Below, piece after piece: positions 9,046 to 17,935 of a stretch of 45,338 nucleotides of DNA (positions are counted from its first letter, which is position 1; the number at the start of each line of letters is the position of its first letter). Under the pieces are notes generated by a model. It saw nothing but the letters and a program-made list of their open reading frames with translations. It did not search any database and had not been told where the DNA came from. The translations under genes were made by a program, and so were the position numbers. The stretch is from Desulfobulbaceae bacterium (GTDB lineage Bacteria > Desulfobacterota > Desulfobulbia > Desulfobulbales > Desulfocapsaceae): positions 1-45,338 of the forward strand of contig JALSMA010000048.1 of NCBI GenBank assembly GCA_026988015.1. Direction: 5' to 3'.

Positions 9046-9571
9046 AATGATTGGTGAGATGCAAATATAAAAGGCCACCAACTGCCTTCCAGATTATGGG
9101 CAGACAACGATTTGCCATGAAAAATAATTATGACACAACTGGATTTCATACATTGGATAAGTAAAAGATTGTTCAGGAGTGCCTGAGTGATATTATAAGT
9201 AAGAGTTTTGTAGCTGTATTTTTTTTATATTTTACCGTTATTATAGATAATTTTACCTGAATATGTCACCGATTCAGATTGCAATAAAATATCCAAGTCA
9301 TCGCTGATGATAACATGGGAAGTGTTCAAATGCTAAAGTAAATCGTTGAGTTGACGGAGGAGCGATGCTTCTGGCAGATATCTTGTTTTTGAAAATATAG
9401 ATGAGTTTCAGTATGTTATCCAAGAAACAAGCAGTAAGTCCTCACGAATTCAGGGGAGTGTTACTGTTATTGTTTATCCGGTGGTATTGGTGGGATATAA
9501 GGGAACATGTCATTTCCCGTAAACTCTTCTTATCACATTTTTTTAATGTTCATTGCTGAGGTTAGCGACTT
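9046..9571. other. Intergenic region between divergent genes
   Basis: About 525 bases between the SGNH-hydrolase start (minus) and the ligase/polymerase start (plus). It must hold promoters for both. I see a small inverted repeat TCAGG-AGTG-CCTGA near 9174-9187, a near match to a -24/-12 element at 9372-9386 (TGGCAG, 5 bases, TTGT instead of TTGC), and two tiny in-frame ORFs described separately. Nothing else recognisable. Confidence 0.5.
9365..9559 (+). other. Two tandem mini-ORFs, possible leader peptides
   Basis: A very strong Shine-Dalgarno site (GGAGGAG, 9357-9363 region) precedes ATG 9365, which opens an 11-codon ORF (MLLADILFLKI) ending in TAG at 9398-9400. The next codon is an ATG (9401) opening a 52-codon ORF in the same frame, with hydrophobic and Trp-rich LLLLFIRWYWWDIREH, ending at 9559, 12 bases before the TTG start of the ligase-like gene. 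Read-through of the TAG would give one 64-residue peptide. Could be chance, a leader, or the remnant of a gene. Confidence 0.2.
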
Positions 9572-10867
9572 TTGAATGGTGTAACTCCCGCATTTTTGCT
9601 GCTGCTGTCTGTTCTTTGTCTTGCCATTGTTACGGTTAAGAAAGAGAATATCATAGTACCCTTGATTGTCGCCATGTGTTTCCTACCTGCCGATATTTCG
9701 TTACAGATTCTGACACTGGATTTCTATGCAGTAAGAGTCGTGGCTTTAGTTGCATTAGTGCGGATTTATTTTAGTGGTGACAATGATAGAATCAGGATGA
9801 ACTCAATAGATCATCTTTTTATTTTTTATAATGTCTTGGGAGCAATTATTTATATACTGGCCAGCCAGGATAGAGCAGGGGCCTTTATATATAAAAGTGG
9901 AAGTTTTGTTGACAGTGTGATTCTGTACGTTGTTATCAGGAATGCTATCTACTCCAAAGAGAGTCTGCACTTGATCATTAAGACTTTTTCCATCTGTGTG
10001 GTTGTACTCCTGCCGTTTATCATATTTGAGTATTATTCTGCAAATAATCTGTTTGCAATACTGGGTCGAAGTGCAATCTCGATCCGGAATGGTGAAATAA
10101 GAACATCTGCCACATTCAGTCATTCAATTTTGTTTGGTTCCTTTGCTGCTGCATTAGTTTCCGTGCTATGGGCAGAGTACAAGTGTGGTCGGAGTGTTCT
10201 TAAACTGATGGCTGTCGTTTGTTGTGTGTTTTTCGTCTATACATCTTCTTCAAGCGGGCCCATTGTCGTTCTTGCAGGAGTTGTTTTCTTTCTGTTTTTT
10301 TTCAGGTGGAAACAGTACAGCAGCCTCCTGTTCTGGGTGTCCCTTGCTGTGGGAACTATTGTTCATTTTGCTCGTGAGTCACCCATATGGCATTTGCTGT
10401 ATGTTCGGATATCAGTGAAAAGTGGTTCCACGGGGTGGCATCGCTATCAATTGATGGAAGCTGCTGTTAAAGAATTCCGGGATTGGTGGCTCCTCGGCTA
10501 TGGTGATATGGGGCCACAATGGCACACCAAATACTGGGCCTATACCCATGCTACTTTCACTGACGTAACAAACCATTACCTGTTGCTTGGGGTTCGTGGT
10601 GGTTTTTTTACCATGTGTTTGTTTATGATACTTTGTTATAAAGTTATAAAAACATTGGGTGCGTATTCTACTGGTCAGGATGCCATGGAAGATCAGTGGC
10701 TCTGGTGGGGGTTTACTGTTATGATGTTGGCACATTGCATCACATTTTTATCCGTGGCCTATTTTGGCCAGATAACCATGTTGCTGTATCTGTCCATAGC
10801 CGTAGGTGCTTTTGCACGTGATGAATTGATGCGAGAAAAACAGGAACAGGCTTATTTATACTCTTGA
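9572..10867 (+). CDS. O-antigen ligase/polymerase-like membrane protein (WaaL/Wzy family)
   Basis: A 431-residue polytopic protein with about 10 to 12 membrane segments. The large outer loop typical of the family is visible near residues 280 to 345: STGWHRYQLMEAAVKEFRDW then WWLLGYGDMG, followed by TNHYLLLGVRGGFFTMCLFM, matching the R...lLGyG...HN.yL..GG pattern of WaaL and Wzy proteins. These join a polysaccharide to lipid A core or polymerise repeat units on the periplasmic side; sequence alone does not decide which. The start is TTG at 9572 with GAGG about 11 bases upstream; the ATG at 9577 is out of frame and stops at once. Confidence 0.8.
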   Translation: MNGVTPAFLLLLSVLCLAIVTVKKENIIVPLIVAMCFLPADISLQILTLDFYAVRVVALVALVRIYFSGDNDRIRMNSIDHLFIFYNVLGAIIYILASQDRAGAFIYKSGSFVDSVILYVVIRNAIYSKESLHLIIKTFSICVVVLLPFIIFEYYSANNLFAILGRSAISIRNGEIRTSATFSHSILFGSFAAALVSVLWAEYKCGRSVLKLMAVVCCVFFVYTSSSSGPIVVLAGVVFFLFFFRWKQYSSLLFWVSLAVGTIVHFARESPIWHLLYVRISVKSGSTGWHRYQLMEAAVKEFRDWWLLGYGDMGPQWHTKYWAYTHATFTDVTNHYLLLGVRGGFFTMCLFMILCYKVIKTLGAYSTGQDAMEDQWLWWGFTVMMLAHCITFLSVAYFGQITMLLYLSIAVGAFARDELMREKQEQAYLYS

Positions 10868-10883
10868 ATCCATGACGGATTCA
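10865..10883 (+). terminator. Weak hairpin after ligase-like gene
   Basis: TGAATCC-ATGAC-GGATTCA, a perfect 7-bp stem that includes the stop codon, followed by TAATTGTTTTCTTT. AT-rich stem and an interrupted T tract, so termination would be partial. Confidence 0.35.
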
Positions 10884-11067
10884 TAATTGTTTTCTTTATA
10901 ACGTACTGAATTATAAGTGTAAGGTTCACTGTCAGGTATGTTTCAATACATAGCACTCCGCCCTTCAGGATACTTTTCATGGAGATTGTTTTGTTAGCAA
11001 GGGACTTTTTTCTGGTTCTGGTCCTTGGCTTAACAACGAGGTCGTCAGTGATCATAGAATAAAAAAC

Positions 11068-11997
11068 ATGTTATTATCCATTATAATCGTAAATTTTAAT
11101 ACTCCTGAATACACCTTGGAAACTTTGGCGTCAGTCTTTGCCGAATGTGAAATTGATGATTTCGAAGTAATAGTATTGGATAATGCATCCTTGGATAATT
11201 CGGTGGAAAGAATAAGGGACTCCTTTGGAGAGAAGATTCACCTTATCCATTCTGAAACAAATCTTGGTTTTGCCGCGGGAAACAATTTGGCTGTTACCCA
11301 TGCCAAAGGAGAGTACATCCTTCTGCTTAATCCAGATACAGTTATTTTGGATCATGCAGTTGATAAATTACTTCATTTTGCCAGGCAATATCCCGATGCA
11401 GGAATATGGGGCGGGAAAACGGTTTTTTCTGATGGGAGCTTGAACCCCTATTCGTGCTGGCAGCGGCAAACTCTATGGAGTTTGTTTAGCCAGGTGGCTG
11501 GGTTAACGTCACTTTTCAGAAAATCGAGCCTTTTTAATCCGGAAGGTCTTGGAGGGTGGAATCGGGAGGGCATTCGTGACGTGGATATTGTGTCCGGTTG
11601 TTTTCTGCTTATAACACAAAAGTTATGGAACGATCTGCAAGGTTTCGATCCGGATTTTTTCATGTATGGAGAAGAGGCCGATCTCTGTTTAAGGGCAAAG
11701 AAAAAAGGGGCGCAGCCGATGGTGAGCTCACAAGCCACAATTGTACACTATGGTGGAGTGTCTGAGAAAAATCCCAGTGATAAGCTGGTTAAGCTTATCA
11801 AGGCTAAAATATTGCTCATTCATCGCCACTTTAGACCGAACACCATTCAAATTGGTATTGTCCTGTTTGCCTGTTGGCCATTATCGCGTTATGTTGCCCA
11901 TGGGTTCCTTGCGATGGTTGGTAGAAAGTCTTCAAGCGAGCCTTTCAGAGTGTGGAGGGAAGTGTGGAAGCGGCGGAAAGAATGGTTGTATTGTTAA
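11068..11997 (+). CDS. Family 2 glycosyltransferase, rhamnosyltransferase-like (WbbL-type)
   Basis: A 309-residue GT-A enzyme. Motifs in order: SIIIVNFNTPEYTLETLASV at the N-terminus, LDNAS, ETNLGFAAGNNLAV, LLLNPDTV (the DXD-like site), and FFMYGEEADLCLRAKKKG, which carries the ED pair of the family. This NxGFaaGnN plus EExDLC pattern is that of WbbL-like rhamnosyltransferases, though the sugar cannot be proven. A hydrophobic stretch near residue 260 (QIGIVLFACWPLSRYVAHGF) may associate with the membrane. It is followed after 37 bases by the Alg14/Alg13-like pair, probably in one transcript. Confidence 0.88.
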   Translation: MLLSIIIVNFNTPEYTLETLASVFAECEIDDFEVIVLDNASLDNSVERIRDSFGEKIHLIHSETNLGFAAGNNLAVTHAKGEYILLLNPDTVILDHAVDKLLHFARQYPDAGIWGGKTVFSDGSLNPYSCWQRQTLWSLFSQVAGLTSLFRKSSLFNPEGLGGWNREGIRDVDIVSGCFLLITQKLWNDLQGFDPDFFMYGEEADLCLRAKKKGAQPMVSSQATIVHYGGVSEKNPSDKLVKLIKAKILLIHRHFRPNTIQIGIVLFACWPLSRYVAHGFLAMVGRKSSSEPFRVWREVWKRRKEWLYC

Positions 11998-12034
11998 TAA
12001 TTATCACTGTCTTGACTAATACCTGAAGATTATA

Positions 12035-12532
12035 ATGATACCTGTGAAACAAAAACGTGTTTTAGCTATAGCCTCCTCCGGAGGACACTGGGTTGAACTG
12101 AGACGATTGCGCCCTGCCTGGAAAGATTGTCAATTGATTTATGTTTCCACATCTAAAAGTCGCGAACAGGAGTTAATTAAGGAAGCAGAGGAGGACGGGA
12201 CTCCTCTACCGGTCTTCTATGATGTGGTGGAGGCTTCACGTTGGGAGAAATTAAAGCTTATACGGCAACTCCTTCAGCTTCTCATAATACTGTTGAAAAC
12301 TCGTCCTGATGTCATTGTTTCAACAGGTGCTGCTTGTGGTTACTTCGCATTGAAAATTGGAAAGACACTTGGTGCCAGAACCGTATGGGTTGATAGCATT
12401 GCCAATGCCGAGGAGCTTTCTTTATCTGGTGAAAAAGTAGCAGGTTGTGCTGACCTCTGGCTTACCCAGTGGGAACATCTCGCTGAGAGTAACAGGAAGG
12501 GGACACTACGATATGAGGGGACTGTTGTATGA
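12035..12532 (+). CDS. Alg14/PssD-like subunit of a two-part glycosyltransferase
   Basis: A 165-residue protein with the Alg14/PssD/EpsE signature SSGGHWVELRRLRPAW near the N-terminus, and IVSTGAACGYFALKIGKTLG in the middle. In eukaryotic Alg13/14 and streptococcal Cps14F/G-type pairs, this half anchors the enzyme and binds the acceptor, and the second protein supplies the nucleotide-sugar site. Its stop overlaps the start of the Alg13-like gene by 4 bases (ATGA), which is how obligate partners are often coupled. The family includes beta-1,4-galactosyl- and GlcNAc-transferases; the donor cannot be told. Confidence 0.85.
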   Translation: MIPVKQKRVLAIASSGGHWVELRRLRPAWKDCQLIYVSTSKSREQELIKEAEEDGTPLPVFYDVVEASRWEKLKLIRQLLQLLIILLKTRPDVIVSTGAACGYFALKIGKTLGARTVWVDSIANAEELSLSGEKVAGCADLWLTQWEHLAESNRKGTLRYEGTVV

Positions 12533-13023
12533 TGTTTCTAACTGTTGGTAACGAACTTCCCTTTGATCGTCTTGTGAAGACGGTTGATCAGTGGTGTGGA
12601 GCGAGTAAACAACATACGGTATTTGGGCAGATAGGATCCGTCGGGGAAGAAGGATATAAGCCGGTTCATTTTGAGTGGGAGGAGTTTTTGTCTCCACAGG
12701 CGTACCAGGACAAGTGTGCTGAGGCTGAATTGATCATTGCTCATGCTGGCATGGGGTCTATCATAACTGCTTTGGAGGTATCTAAACCTGTTTTGATTAT
12801 GGCTCGCCTCGCCGCTCTTGAAGAGCACAGGAACGATCACCAAGTGGCCACTGCAGATAGATTTTCCCAACGTAAAGGTGTCTTTGTCGCTGAAGATGAG
12901 CACATTTTGATTGAAATGCTCGATGAAAAAAGCTGCAGGAGTGGGAATATGGCGCTAGAGCAAATTGAACCATACGCCGAAGAGCGCCTTATACGAACGA
13001 TAAGAAATTTTATTTTAAGCTGA
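12529..13023 (+). CDS. Alg13/PssE-like catalytic subunit of a two-part glycosyltransferase
   Basis: A 164-residue GT28 C-terminal-type domain: FLTVGNELPFDRLVKTVDQW at the start, then ELIIAHAGMGSIITALEVSK followed by PVLIMARLAALEEHRNDHQ, the nucleotide-sugar-binding region of Alg13/PssE/MurG-like enzymes (HaGxGsi..al...kPvi..pr....EHqndHQ). It depends on the preceding Alg14-like protein for membrane attachment in characterised pairs. GAGGGG lies before ATG 12529; a second ATG follows at 12532. Last gene of the first polysaccharide block. Confidence 0.88.
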   Translation: MMFLTVGNELPFDRLVKTVDQWCGASKQHTVFGQIGSVGEEGYKPVHFEWEEFLSPQAYQDKCAEAELIIAHAGMGSIITALEVSKPVLIMARLAALEEHRNDHQVATADRFSQRKGVFVAEDEHILIEMLDEKSCRSGNMALEQIEPYAEERLIRTIRNFILS

Positions 13024-13068
13024 ATTATTTTCGAGTGCCACCTGTGAAGTGTTAAAAAAAATGTATAT

Positions 13069-13094
13069 ACCAAATCTGTGGAATTAGATTTGGT
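13069..13094 (+). terminator. Hairpin after the Alg13-like gene
   Basis: ACCAAATCT, 8-base loop, AGATTTGGT: a perfect 9-bp stem with an A-run on its left (13054-13060) and GTTATT on its right. It sits between two convergent genes and could stop transcription from one or both sides. The stem is AT-rich and the T tract is poor, so confidence is moderate. Confidence 0.4.
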
Positions 13095-13289
13095 GTTATT
13101 AGTATTTGTCCATAGATAGCCTTTTTCTAAGAACTCTTCATTGTTGTTAAGAAAATCTGAAAACATCAACAATATGTGCTCAGAAAGCATTTCATGCCGG
13201 AAACTCGCGGTAAGCTTTTCTTCGTGCTTTGGTGTAGAGAAATTATTCGCATTGATGAATAGACACTTGCAGCCCTTTGTAACACATAT

Positions 13290-14711
13290 TCATCGCCTGA
13301 ATTGATCACCATTTATACTATACCGACGAATTATTTTCTGTAAAGCAGCCCGGGTCAGATTGGATAGACGTGCTGCTTGAGATATATTTCCATTACACTG
13401 CTCAAGCAAATGATGGATGTACTGTCGGGTAAAAGAATCCAGACAGGATTCTTTCGCCTCTTTATAAGGAATGATACTCTCTCCATATCCCTGATTCACG
13501 GGAACACTCGAAGACGATAACGAGGATCTGAGTTGCAGATGTTTCTCATCAATGACAGGGCCCGGACAGAAAAGAACGGCCCGACGGATCACATTCTGTA
13601 ATTCCCTGATGTTTCCCGGCCAGTTATGTTGCAGTAGGGGGTCCAGTGCAGTTTCTGAAAGCACTTTTTCCCCATTGTTAAGTTCGGAAAGTGCTGTTTT
13701 TAAAAAGAAATTAGCCAACAGAGGGATGTCCTCCCGTATCTCGACAAGAGATGGCATACGCAAAGTGAGAACCTCGAGACGGTAATATAAATCTTCCCGA
13801 AAAATACCTTCTGCTATTTTCTGCTCAAGATCGGCATTGGTTGAAGCAATAATGCGAACATTTATTTTTATGGAAGCAGTAGTTCCCAGCGGTTTTATTT
13901 CCTGCTCTTGAAGAACTCGCAGCAATTTAGTCTGGAGACCGACAGGAATATCTCCAATCTCATCTAGACAAATAGTCCCGCCATTGGCCTGAGAAAACAA
14001 TCCTGCATGATCTTTATCTGCACCGGTGAATGCTCCTTTTGTGTAACCAAAAAGCTCGGACTCAAGCAGATTCTCCGGTATTGCAGGACAGTTTACCATA
14101 ATAAAAGGTTTTGCCGACCGTGGGCTGAGACTATGTATAGCCCTAGCACAAAGCTCTTTACCTGTTCCAGATGCTCCCCGGATAAGAATAGTATACTCGC
14201 TTTCAGCTGAAATTTTTATGGATTCGTAAAGATGGTGCATTGCAGGACTTTGACCAATAAATTCAGGAATCATCCTTGCAGAGTCAACTCTGCTGCGCAA
14301 CTCTTTGTTTTCAAGCAGGAGCCTGCTCCGTTCCAGTCCCTTGCGGAGGATTCTGGTCAGGTTGTCAAGATCCAAGGGCTTGGTCACAAAATCCCAGGCT
14401 CCACGACGAATGGCATCCACAGCCAGTTCGATTGTGCCGTAGCCAGTCATCAGAATTACTGTCTGCTCGGGATCATCAGTGCAGATATGGCTAAGGGTTT
14501 CAAGACCATCCATATCACCCATCATGATGTCCATCAGAATTAGGGATACATCTTGTTTCTGCAGAACTTTTAGTGCTTCCTCACCACTTGTTGCGCTGAG
14601 AATTTCCACTTCTGGTAGTCGTTTGGTAAAGGCTCGTCTTAAACCGCTGAGCAGGTCAGGTTCATCATCAACAAGCAAAATTCTATCAATAAAAGGAAAT
14701 GGCTTATTCAT
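13290..14711 (-). CDS. Sigma-54-dependent response regulator (NtrC family)
   Basis: A 473-residue NtrC-type activator from ATG 14711. Receiver domain at residues about 8 to 120 (RILLVDDEPDLL; phosphoacceptor Asp in LILMDIMMGDMDGL; Lys in VTKPLDL). AAA+ domain with Walker A GASGTGKELCARAI, the sigma-54 contact loop ELFGYTKGAFTGADKDHAG, and Walker B GGTICLDEIGDI. A Fis-type helix-turn-helix closes it (NISQAARLSNLTRAALQKII). The GAFTGA loop is intact, so it should open sigma-54 promoters. Its ATG overlaps the end of the histidine kinase by 8 bases, so the two form a coupled two-component pair. Targets are unknown; I found no clean -24/-12 site nearby. Confidence 0.95.
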   Translation of the reverse strand: MNKPFPFIDRILLVDDEPDLLSGLRRAFTKRLPEVEILSATSGEEALKVLQKQDVSLILMDIMMGDMDGLETLSHICTDDPEQTVILMTGYGTIELAVDAIRRGAWDFVTKPLDLDNLTRILRKGLERSRLLLENKELRSRVDSARMIPEFIGQSPAMHHLYESIKISAESEYTILIRGASGTGKELCARAIHSLSPRSAKPFIMVNCPAIPENLLESELFGYTKGAFTGADKDHAGLFSQANGGTICLDEIGDIPVGLQTKLLRVLQEQEIKPLGTTASIKINVRIIASTNADLEQKIAEGIFREDLYYRLEVLTLRMPSLVEIREDIPLLANFFLKTALSELNNGEKVLSETALDPLLQHNWPGNIRELQNVIRRAVLFCPGPVIDEKHLQLRSSLSSSSVPVNQGYGESIIPYKEAKESCLDSFTRQYIHHLLEQCNGNISQAARLSNLTRAALQKIIRRYSINGDQFRR

Positions 14712-17196
14712 CGGTGACGCTCTCCAGTAACATAGGTAAAATAACTGTAAAGCATGATCCATGCCCGGGGTTTGACTGCACCCGTATCTCACCACCATGT
14801 TCTCGTATTATGCCATAACTGACGGATAGGCCAAGTCCTGTTCCCTGGCCGGAAGACTTGGTGCTGAAAAAGGGGTTGAAAATCTTCTCCATAATTTTCT
14901 TTTTAATTCCTACGCCATCGTCTTCTATATCTATAAAGATTTCTCCATCCTCAGATCGGGTACTGATTGAGATTTTCCCGCCGCTGCCAATTGCATGTAT
15001 ACCGTTCATTATCAGATTCACCAGTACCTGTTGAATACGCCTGTTGTCTATTAAGCAATGAGGTAATTTATCATCCAGGTTCAGCTGAAGGTTGATCTGG
15101 TTTTTCTTGAATTGCTGGCTGATCATCGAAATGACGCTTTTAATGGAAACATTGACAGATTCCGGTTGTGGTTTCAGTCCATGCTCTCCACTGTGTGAGA
15201 AGTCGAGTAGATCAGCTACAATTCGCTTACAGTTTTCTGCATGTCGTTCAATTATACAGATATCACTATATATCTCTTTATTATCCTTATTCTCTTCTTT
15301 TATTATATCTGTATGGCAGAGAATTACCCCGAGAGGGTTGTTAATCTCATGTGCTACACCCGCGGCTAGTTGGCCAACGGCCACAAGCTTTTCCGTCTGC
15401 TGAATTCTCTGTTCTGTTTCCTTTATAACACTGACATCTTTTGCAAGACAGACAATGGCCTGGACCGAATCGTCCTTGTCTAAAATCGGGTAAAAAGAAA
15501 TCACAAATGTTGAACCATCGTCCAGTTGAACCTCTTTTGCATGCTGCTCTTCTTTCACCAAATTCAAGCTTTGAAATTGCCCACTGAAAAGACACTGTTG
15601 ATTTAGGGAAATGGTTTCAATGTTCTTTCCTAAGACATCGGCAGCTTTCAAATTATTTCGCAGCAAAAAACTCTGATTAGCCATTTGCAGACTTCCATCA
15701 GGTGCCAGGAGAATTAATGGATCACTTATACCTTCAAACACAGACTGAAGCAGTGCTGTACTCTGTCGCAGGCTCTGCATATTCTGCATACTTTCAATGG
15801 TCAGGCCGATTTGTTGCCCAATGGAAAGAAGAAGTTCCTGCAGTGCATCATCTAGCATCTCACACCTGAGCTCGGTGATGTGCATAATTCCAAGGAGGCG
15901 ATTTCGACAACTGAGTGGAATACTTACATTAAGCATATCATATTGTTCTGCAGGTACAGTCCTGATCTTATCGAGCTCAATGCTATCCTGGTGTGGTTCA
16001 AGCATTGGTGCCTTATCAGTCGTTTGTAAGGTGTATTTGTTTGTCTTAGTGTCATATAGGTAAATCCCAGCACCTTTACCAGGAATAACCTGCAGGGCCT
16101 CTTGCAGAACCCGCTGTAGTGTTGTTTGTAACTCGTCCGTACTGGTTATGAGACTGGTCAGGGTGTTGTGCAGGGATAACTCCTGATTTCTTTTTTTTAC
16201 CTGTTTCCTTGCTCGATTTTCAGACAGTTTCAGGGCTTCCGTTCGCTCTGAAACAATGATTTCAAGGTTATCCATATGTTTAACTAGGCTGGACCGGCTT
16301 TCCTGCAAATCTCTTACCAGAGTTCTGGCACTACGAAACAGTTCTTCAAGTTCTTCTTTATGCCCCTTGATCCTGTGTGGTAACTCCTGATTTTTATTGT
16401 CTCCCAGGGTTGTGCGAAAAAGAGTCAGCAGATCCTGAAGGTTTGTTATGATAAGCTGATGGAAAAGGACCCAAATGGTGAAATAGAGTAGTAATGCAAG
16501 AATCAAAACTGCCCCGAACATCCGAAAAGCTCCCCTCCATATTTCGGCAAGACTCTCTTCCAGGGGGATGGAAATGGAAAGAATACCACCTGTTTCGTTG
16601 TCATTGCGGTGAAATCCTCTTGATTCTCCGTAAGACATTTTAATGGCTGAGGGTGCATTTTCAGGTTCACCGTGGCAGTGCATGCAGGAAGTATTGAAAA
16701 CAACGGGGCGATATAATGTAAAGTATCGTTTTGACTCCAGCCGTCTAACCGTATGCCACTCAGGTTTTGCAGGGTGGGTACGAAAATACTCTATCATTCT
16801 AATTTCTTCTTCGTTTGCCTCATAGTCAGGATTCCTTGCATTTATTGCTGCGCGCCGATATTTGAAATCGGGTAGGGCATCTTTAAAACGGTCCATAATG
16901 ACTCTGGTAATATATGAAGTTGACATAGCCTCAATGATAAACTGGTCTTCGCCCAGTTCTTCGTACATACGTGGCCGTAATACCTCACGGATATAGCTGC
17001 GGGTAGACTCGAGAGACATCATAACCAACTCGGTCTGTCTGAAGGTTTCTTCTTCGAGCAGGTTCTTCTGGAAATGATAAATAAATGTTGTCGTAAAAAG
17101 GCAAAAGCAAAAGAGTATAATTCCCAAGCCGACTTGAAATCGTAACTTGAGGTTATGCTGATCCTTATCTGCCAGATCTCGAATAATGTCTCTCAT
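14704..17196 (-). CDS. Haem-sensor histidine kinase (DUF3365-GAF-PAS-HisKA-HATPase)
   Basis: 830 residues from ATG 17196. Order: membrane segment (about 20 to 40); periplasmic DUF3365/Tll0287-like domain with a c-type haem motif CMHCH at about 171 to 175; second membrane segment (about 227 to 250); HAMP-like linker and coiled coil; GAF domain (about 360 to 490); PAS domain (SVFEGISDPLILLAPDGSLQ); HisKA with GQLAAGVAHEINNPLG (His near 613); HATPase_c with NLIMNGIHAI, IEDDGVGI and GTGLGLSVSYGI. Tll0287, the structural model, binds haem covalently and is thought to sense redox state or a ligand. It is coupled to the NtrC-type regulator downstream. Its sensor closely resembles that of the kinase at 23893-25608. 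Confidence 0.93.
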   Translation of the reverse strand: MRDIIRDLADKDQHNLKLRFQVGLGIILFCFCLFTTTFIYHFQKNLLEEETFRQTELVMMSLESTRSYIREVLRPRMYEELGEDQFIIEAMSTSYITRVIMDRFKDALPDFKYRRAAINARNPDYEANEEEIRMIEYFRTHPAKPEWHTVRRLESKRYFTLYRPVVFNTSCMHCHGEPENAPSAIKMSYGESRGFHRNDNETGGILSISIPLEESLAEIWRGAFRMFGAVLILALLLYFTIWVLFHQLIITNLQDLLTLFRTTLGDNKNQELPHRIKGHKEELEELFRSARTLVRDLQESRSSLVKHMDNLEIIVSERTEALKLSENRARKQVKKRNQELSLHNTLTSLITSTDELQTTLQRVLQEALQVIPGKGAGIYLYDTKTNKYTLQTTDKAPMLEPHQDSIELDKIRTVPAEQYDMLNVSIPLSCRNRLLGIMHITELRCEMLDDALQELLLSIGQQIGLTIESMQNMQSLRQSTALLQSVFEGISDPLILLAPDGSLQMANQSFLLRNNLKAADVLGKNIETISLNQQCLFSGQFQSLNLVKEEQHAKEVQLDDGSTFVISFYPILDKDDSVQAIVCLAKDVSVIKETEQRIQQTEKLVAVGQLAAGVAHEINNPLGVILCHTDIIKEENKDNKEIYSDICIIERHAENCKRIVADLLDFSHSGEHGLKPQPESVNVSIKSVISMISQQFKKNQINLQLNLDDKLPHCLIDNRRIQQVLVNLIMNGIHAIGSGGKISISTRSEDGEIFIDIEDDGVGIKKKIMEKIFNPFFSTKSSGQGTGLGLSVSYGIIREHGGEIRVQSNPGHGSCFTVILPMLLESVTDE

Positions 17197-17610
17197 TCCA
17201 AAACTCCAGGTTGTAAATAATAAAGAGCAAGTGGTGCTTCCGTAAGTATACACTATCCAGTATTCATTTGTATACTCTAGTATGCACCCTCTGGCTCTTC
17301 CGGGCAGGCTACCTGAACATTAGTGGCCTGATGGGACCGTGATATTAGCTAGTTGGTGATTTTGTCATCTTTTGAATAAATCAGGAACGTCATTTGCAGC
17401 TGACGTAAGCCGAGGCCACTTAACCTTGATATGCTTGTGAATAGTAGAAATTTAGATGGTCAGGTAAAAACCCTCAGATGCGAGGCGCATACTTTGTTTG
17501 TTTAATTTTGTGGTACCACGGTGCGTCGTATTTAAACAAATAAATGCTGGAATGTCACAGTAAGGAATTTTAAAGACATCATCAACATCATACGTTGAGG
17601 AGAAATCACC
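17197..17610. other. Divergent control region between sensor kinase and transporter module
   Basis: About 410 bases separating the histidine kinase (minus) from the small membrane protein and YeiH-like gene (plus). It contains two short perfect inverted repeats, at 17478-17490 and 17510-17519, listed separately. I searched by eye for a sigma-54 -24/-12 element and saw only sites with wrong GG-GC spacing (for example near 17292 and 17512). No gene is supported. Confidence 0.5.
17478..17519. promoter_or_regulatory. Paired inverted repeats, possible regulator sites
   Basis: ATGCG-AGG-CGCAT at 17478-17490 and the palindrome GTGGTACCAC at 17510-17519, centres about 30 bases apart (three helical turns) and 90 to 130 bases upstream of the small membrane protein start. 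This is the place where upstream activator sites of NtrC-type regulators usually lie, but the two repeats differ in sequence, so a shared protein is not shown. Confidence 0.25.
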
Positions 17611-17886
17611 ATGCAACGAACATTTATTGTACCTACTCTGGTTCTATTCGGAATAATAGGGCTCTGTTTTCTGATGGCAACCACGAAGCTGTTTGATCCG
17701 CTGATTGTCTTCATCCATACTGGAGTTATTAGCCCTACACAGGCGGTACTTTGCCTCATCTTTACGGTAGGAGGTTTTGCTGGCTATTTTTACCTGTTAA
17801 ATCTTATTTGCAGTTATTTCGTCCCTCGCATTAAAGCAGAGGACAGAACCAAAAGAAATATTAAAGGAGGATTAACACAGCAATGA
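17611..17886 (+). CDS. Small membrane protein upstream of YeiH-like transporter
   Basis: 91 residues with two hydrophobic segments (TFIVPTLVLFGIIGLCFLMA and a second near 45 to 70, CLIFTVGGFAGYFYLLNLIC) and a positively charged C-terminal tail (PRIKAEDRTKRNIKGG), which suggests the tail is cytoplasmic. GAGGAG is placed well before the ATG. I know no family for it. It is 49 bases upstream of the YeiH-like gene, which has its own strong ribosome site, so the two are likely co-expressed, and it may be an accessory subunit. Confidence 0.75.
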   Translation: MQRTFIVPTLVLFGIIGLCFLMATTKLFDPLIVFIHTGVISPTQAVLCLIFTVGGFAGYFYLLNLICSYFVPRIKAEDRTKRNIKGGLTQQ

Positions 17887-17935
17887 TTAGGAAGAGGAAG
17901 ATAGATATTATTACAAACGATGAAGGAGGAATTAG

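Noticed and set aside
9372-9386. Near sigma-54 promoter (TGGCAG, 5 bases, TTGT)
   Set aside because: The invariant GC of the -12 element is GT; only noted within the intergenic entry.
10852-11055. Minus-strand ORF in the gap after the ligase-like gene
   Set aside because: Basic, unstructured text, no ribosome site, and overlap with the hairpin.
17292-17525. GG...GC pairs resembling -24/-12 elements upstream of the YeiH module
   Set aside because: Spacing is 9 rather than 10 bases and the flanking consensus is missing.
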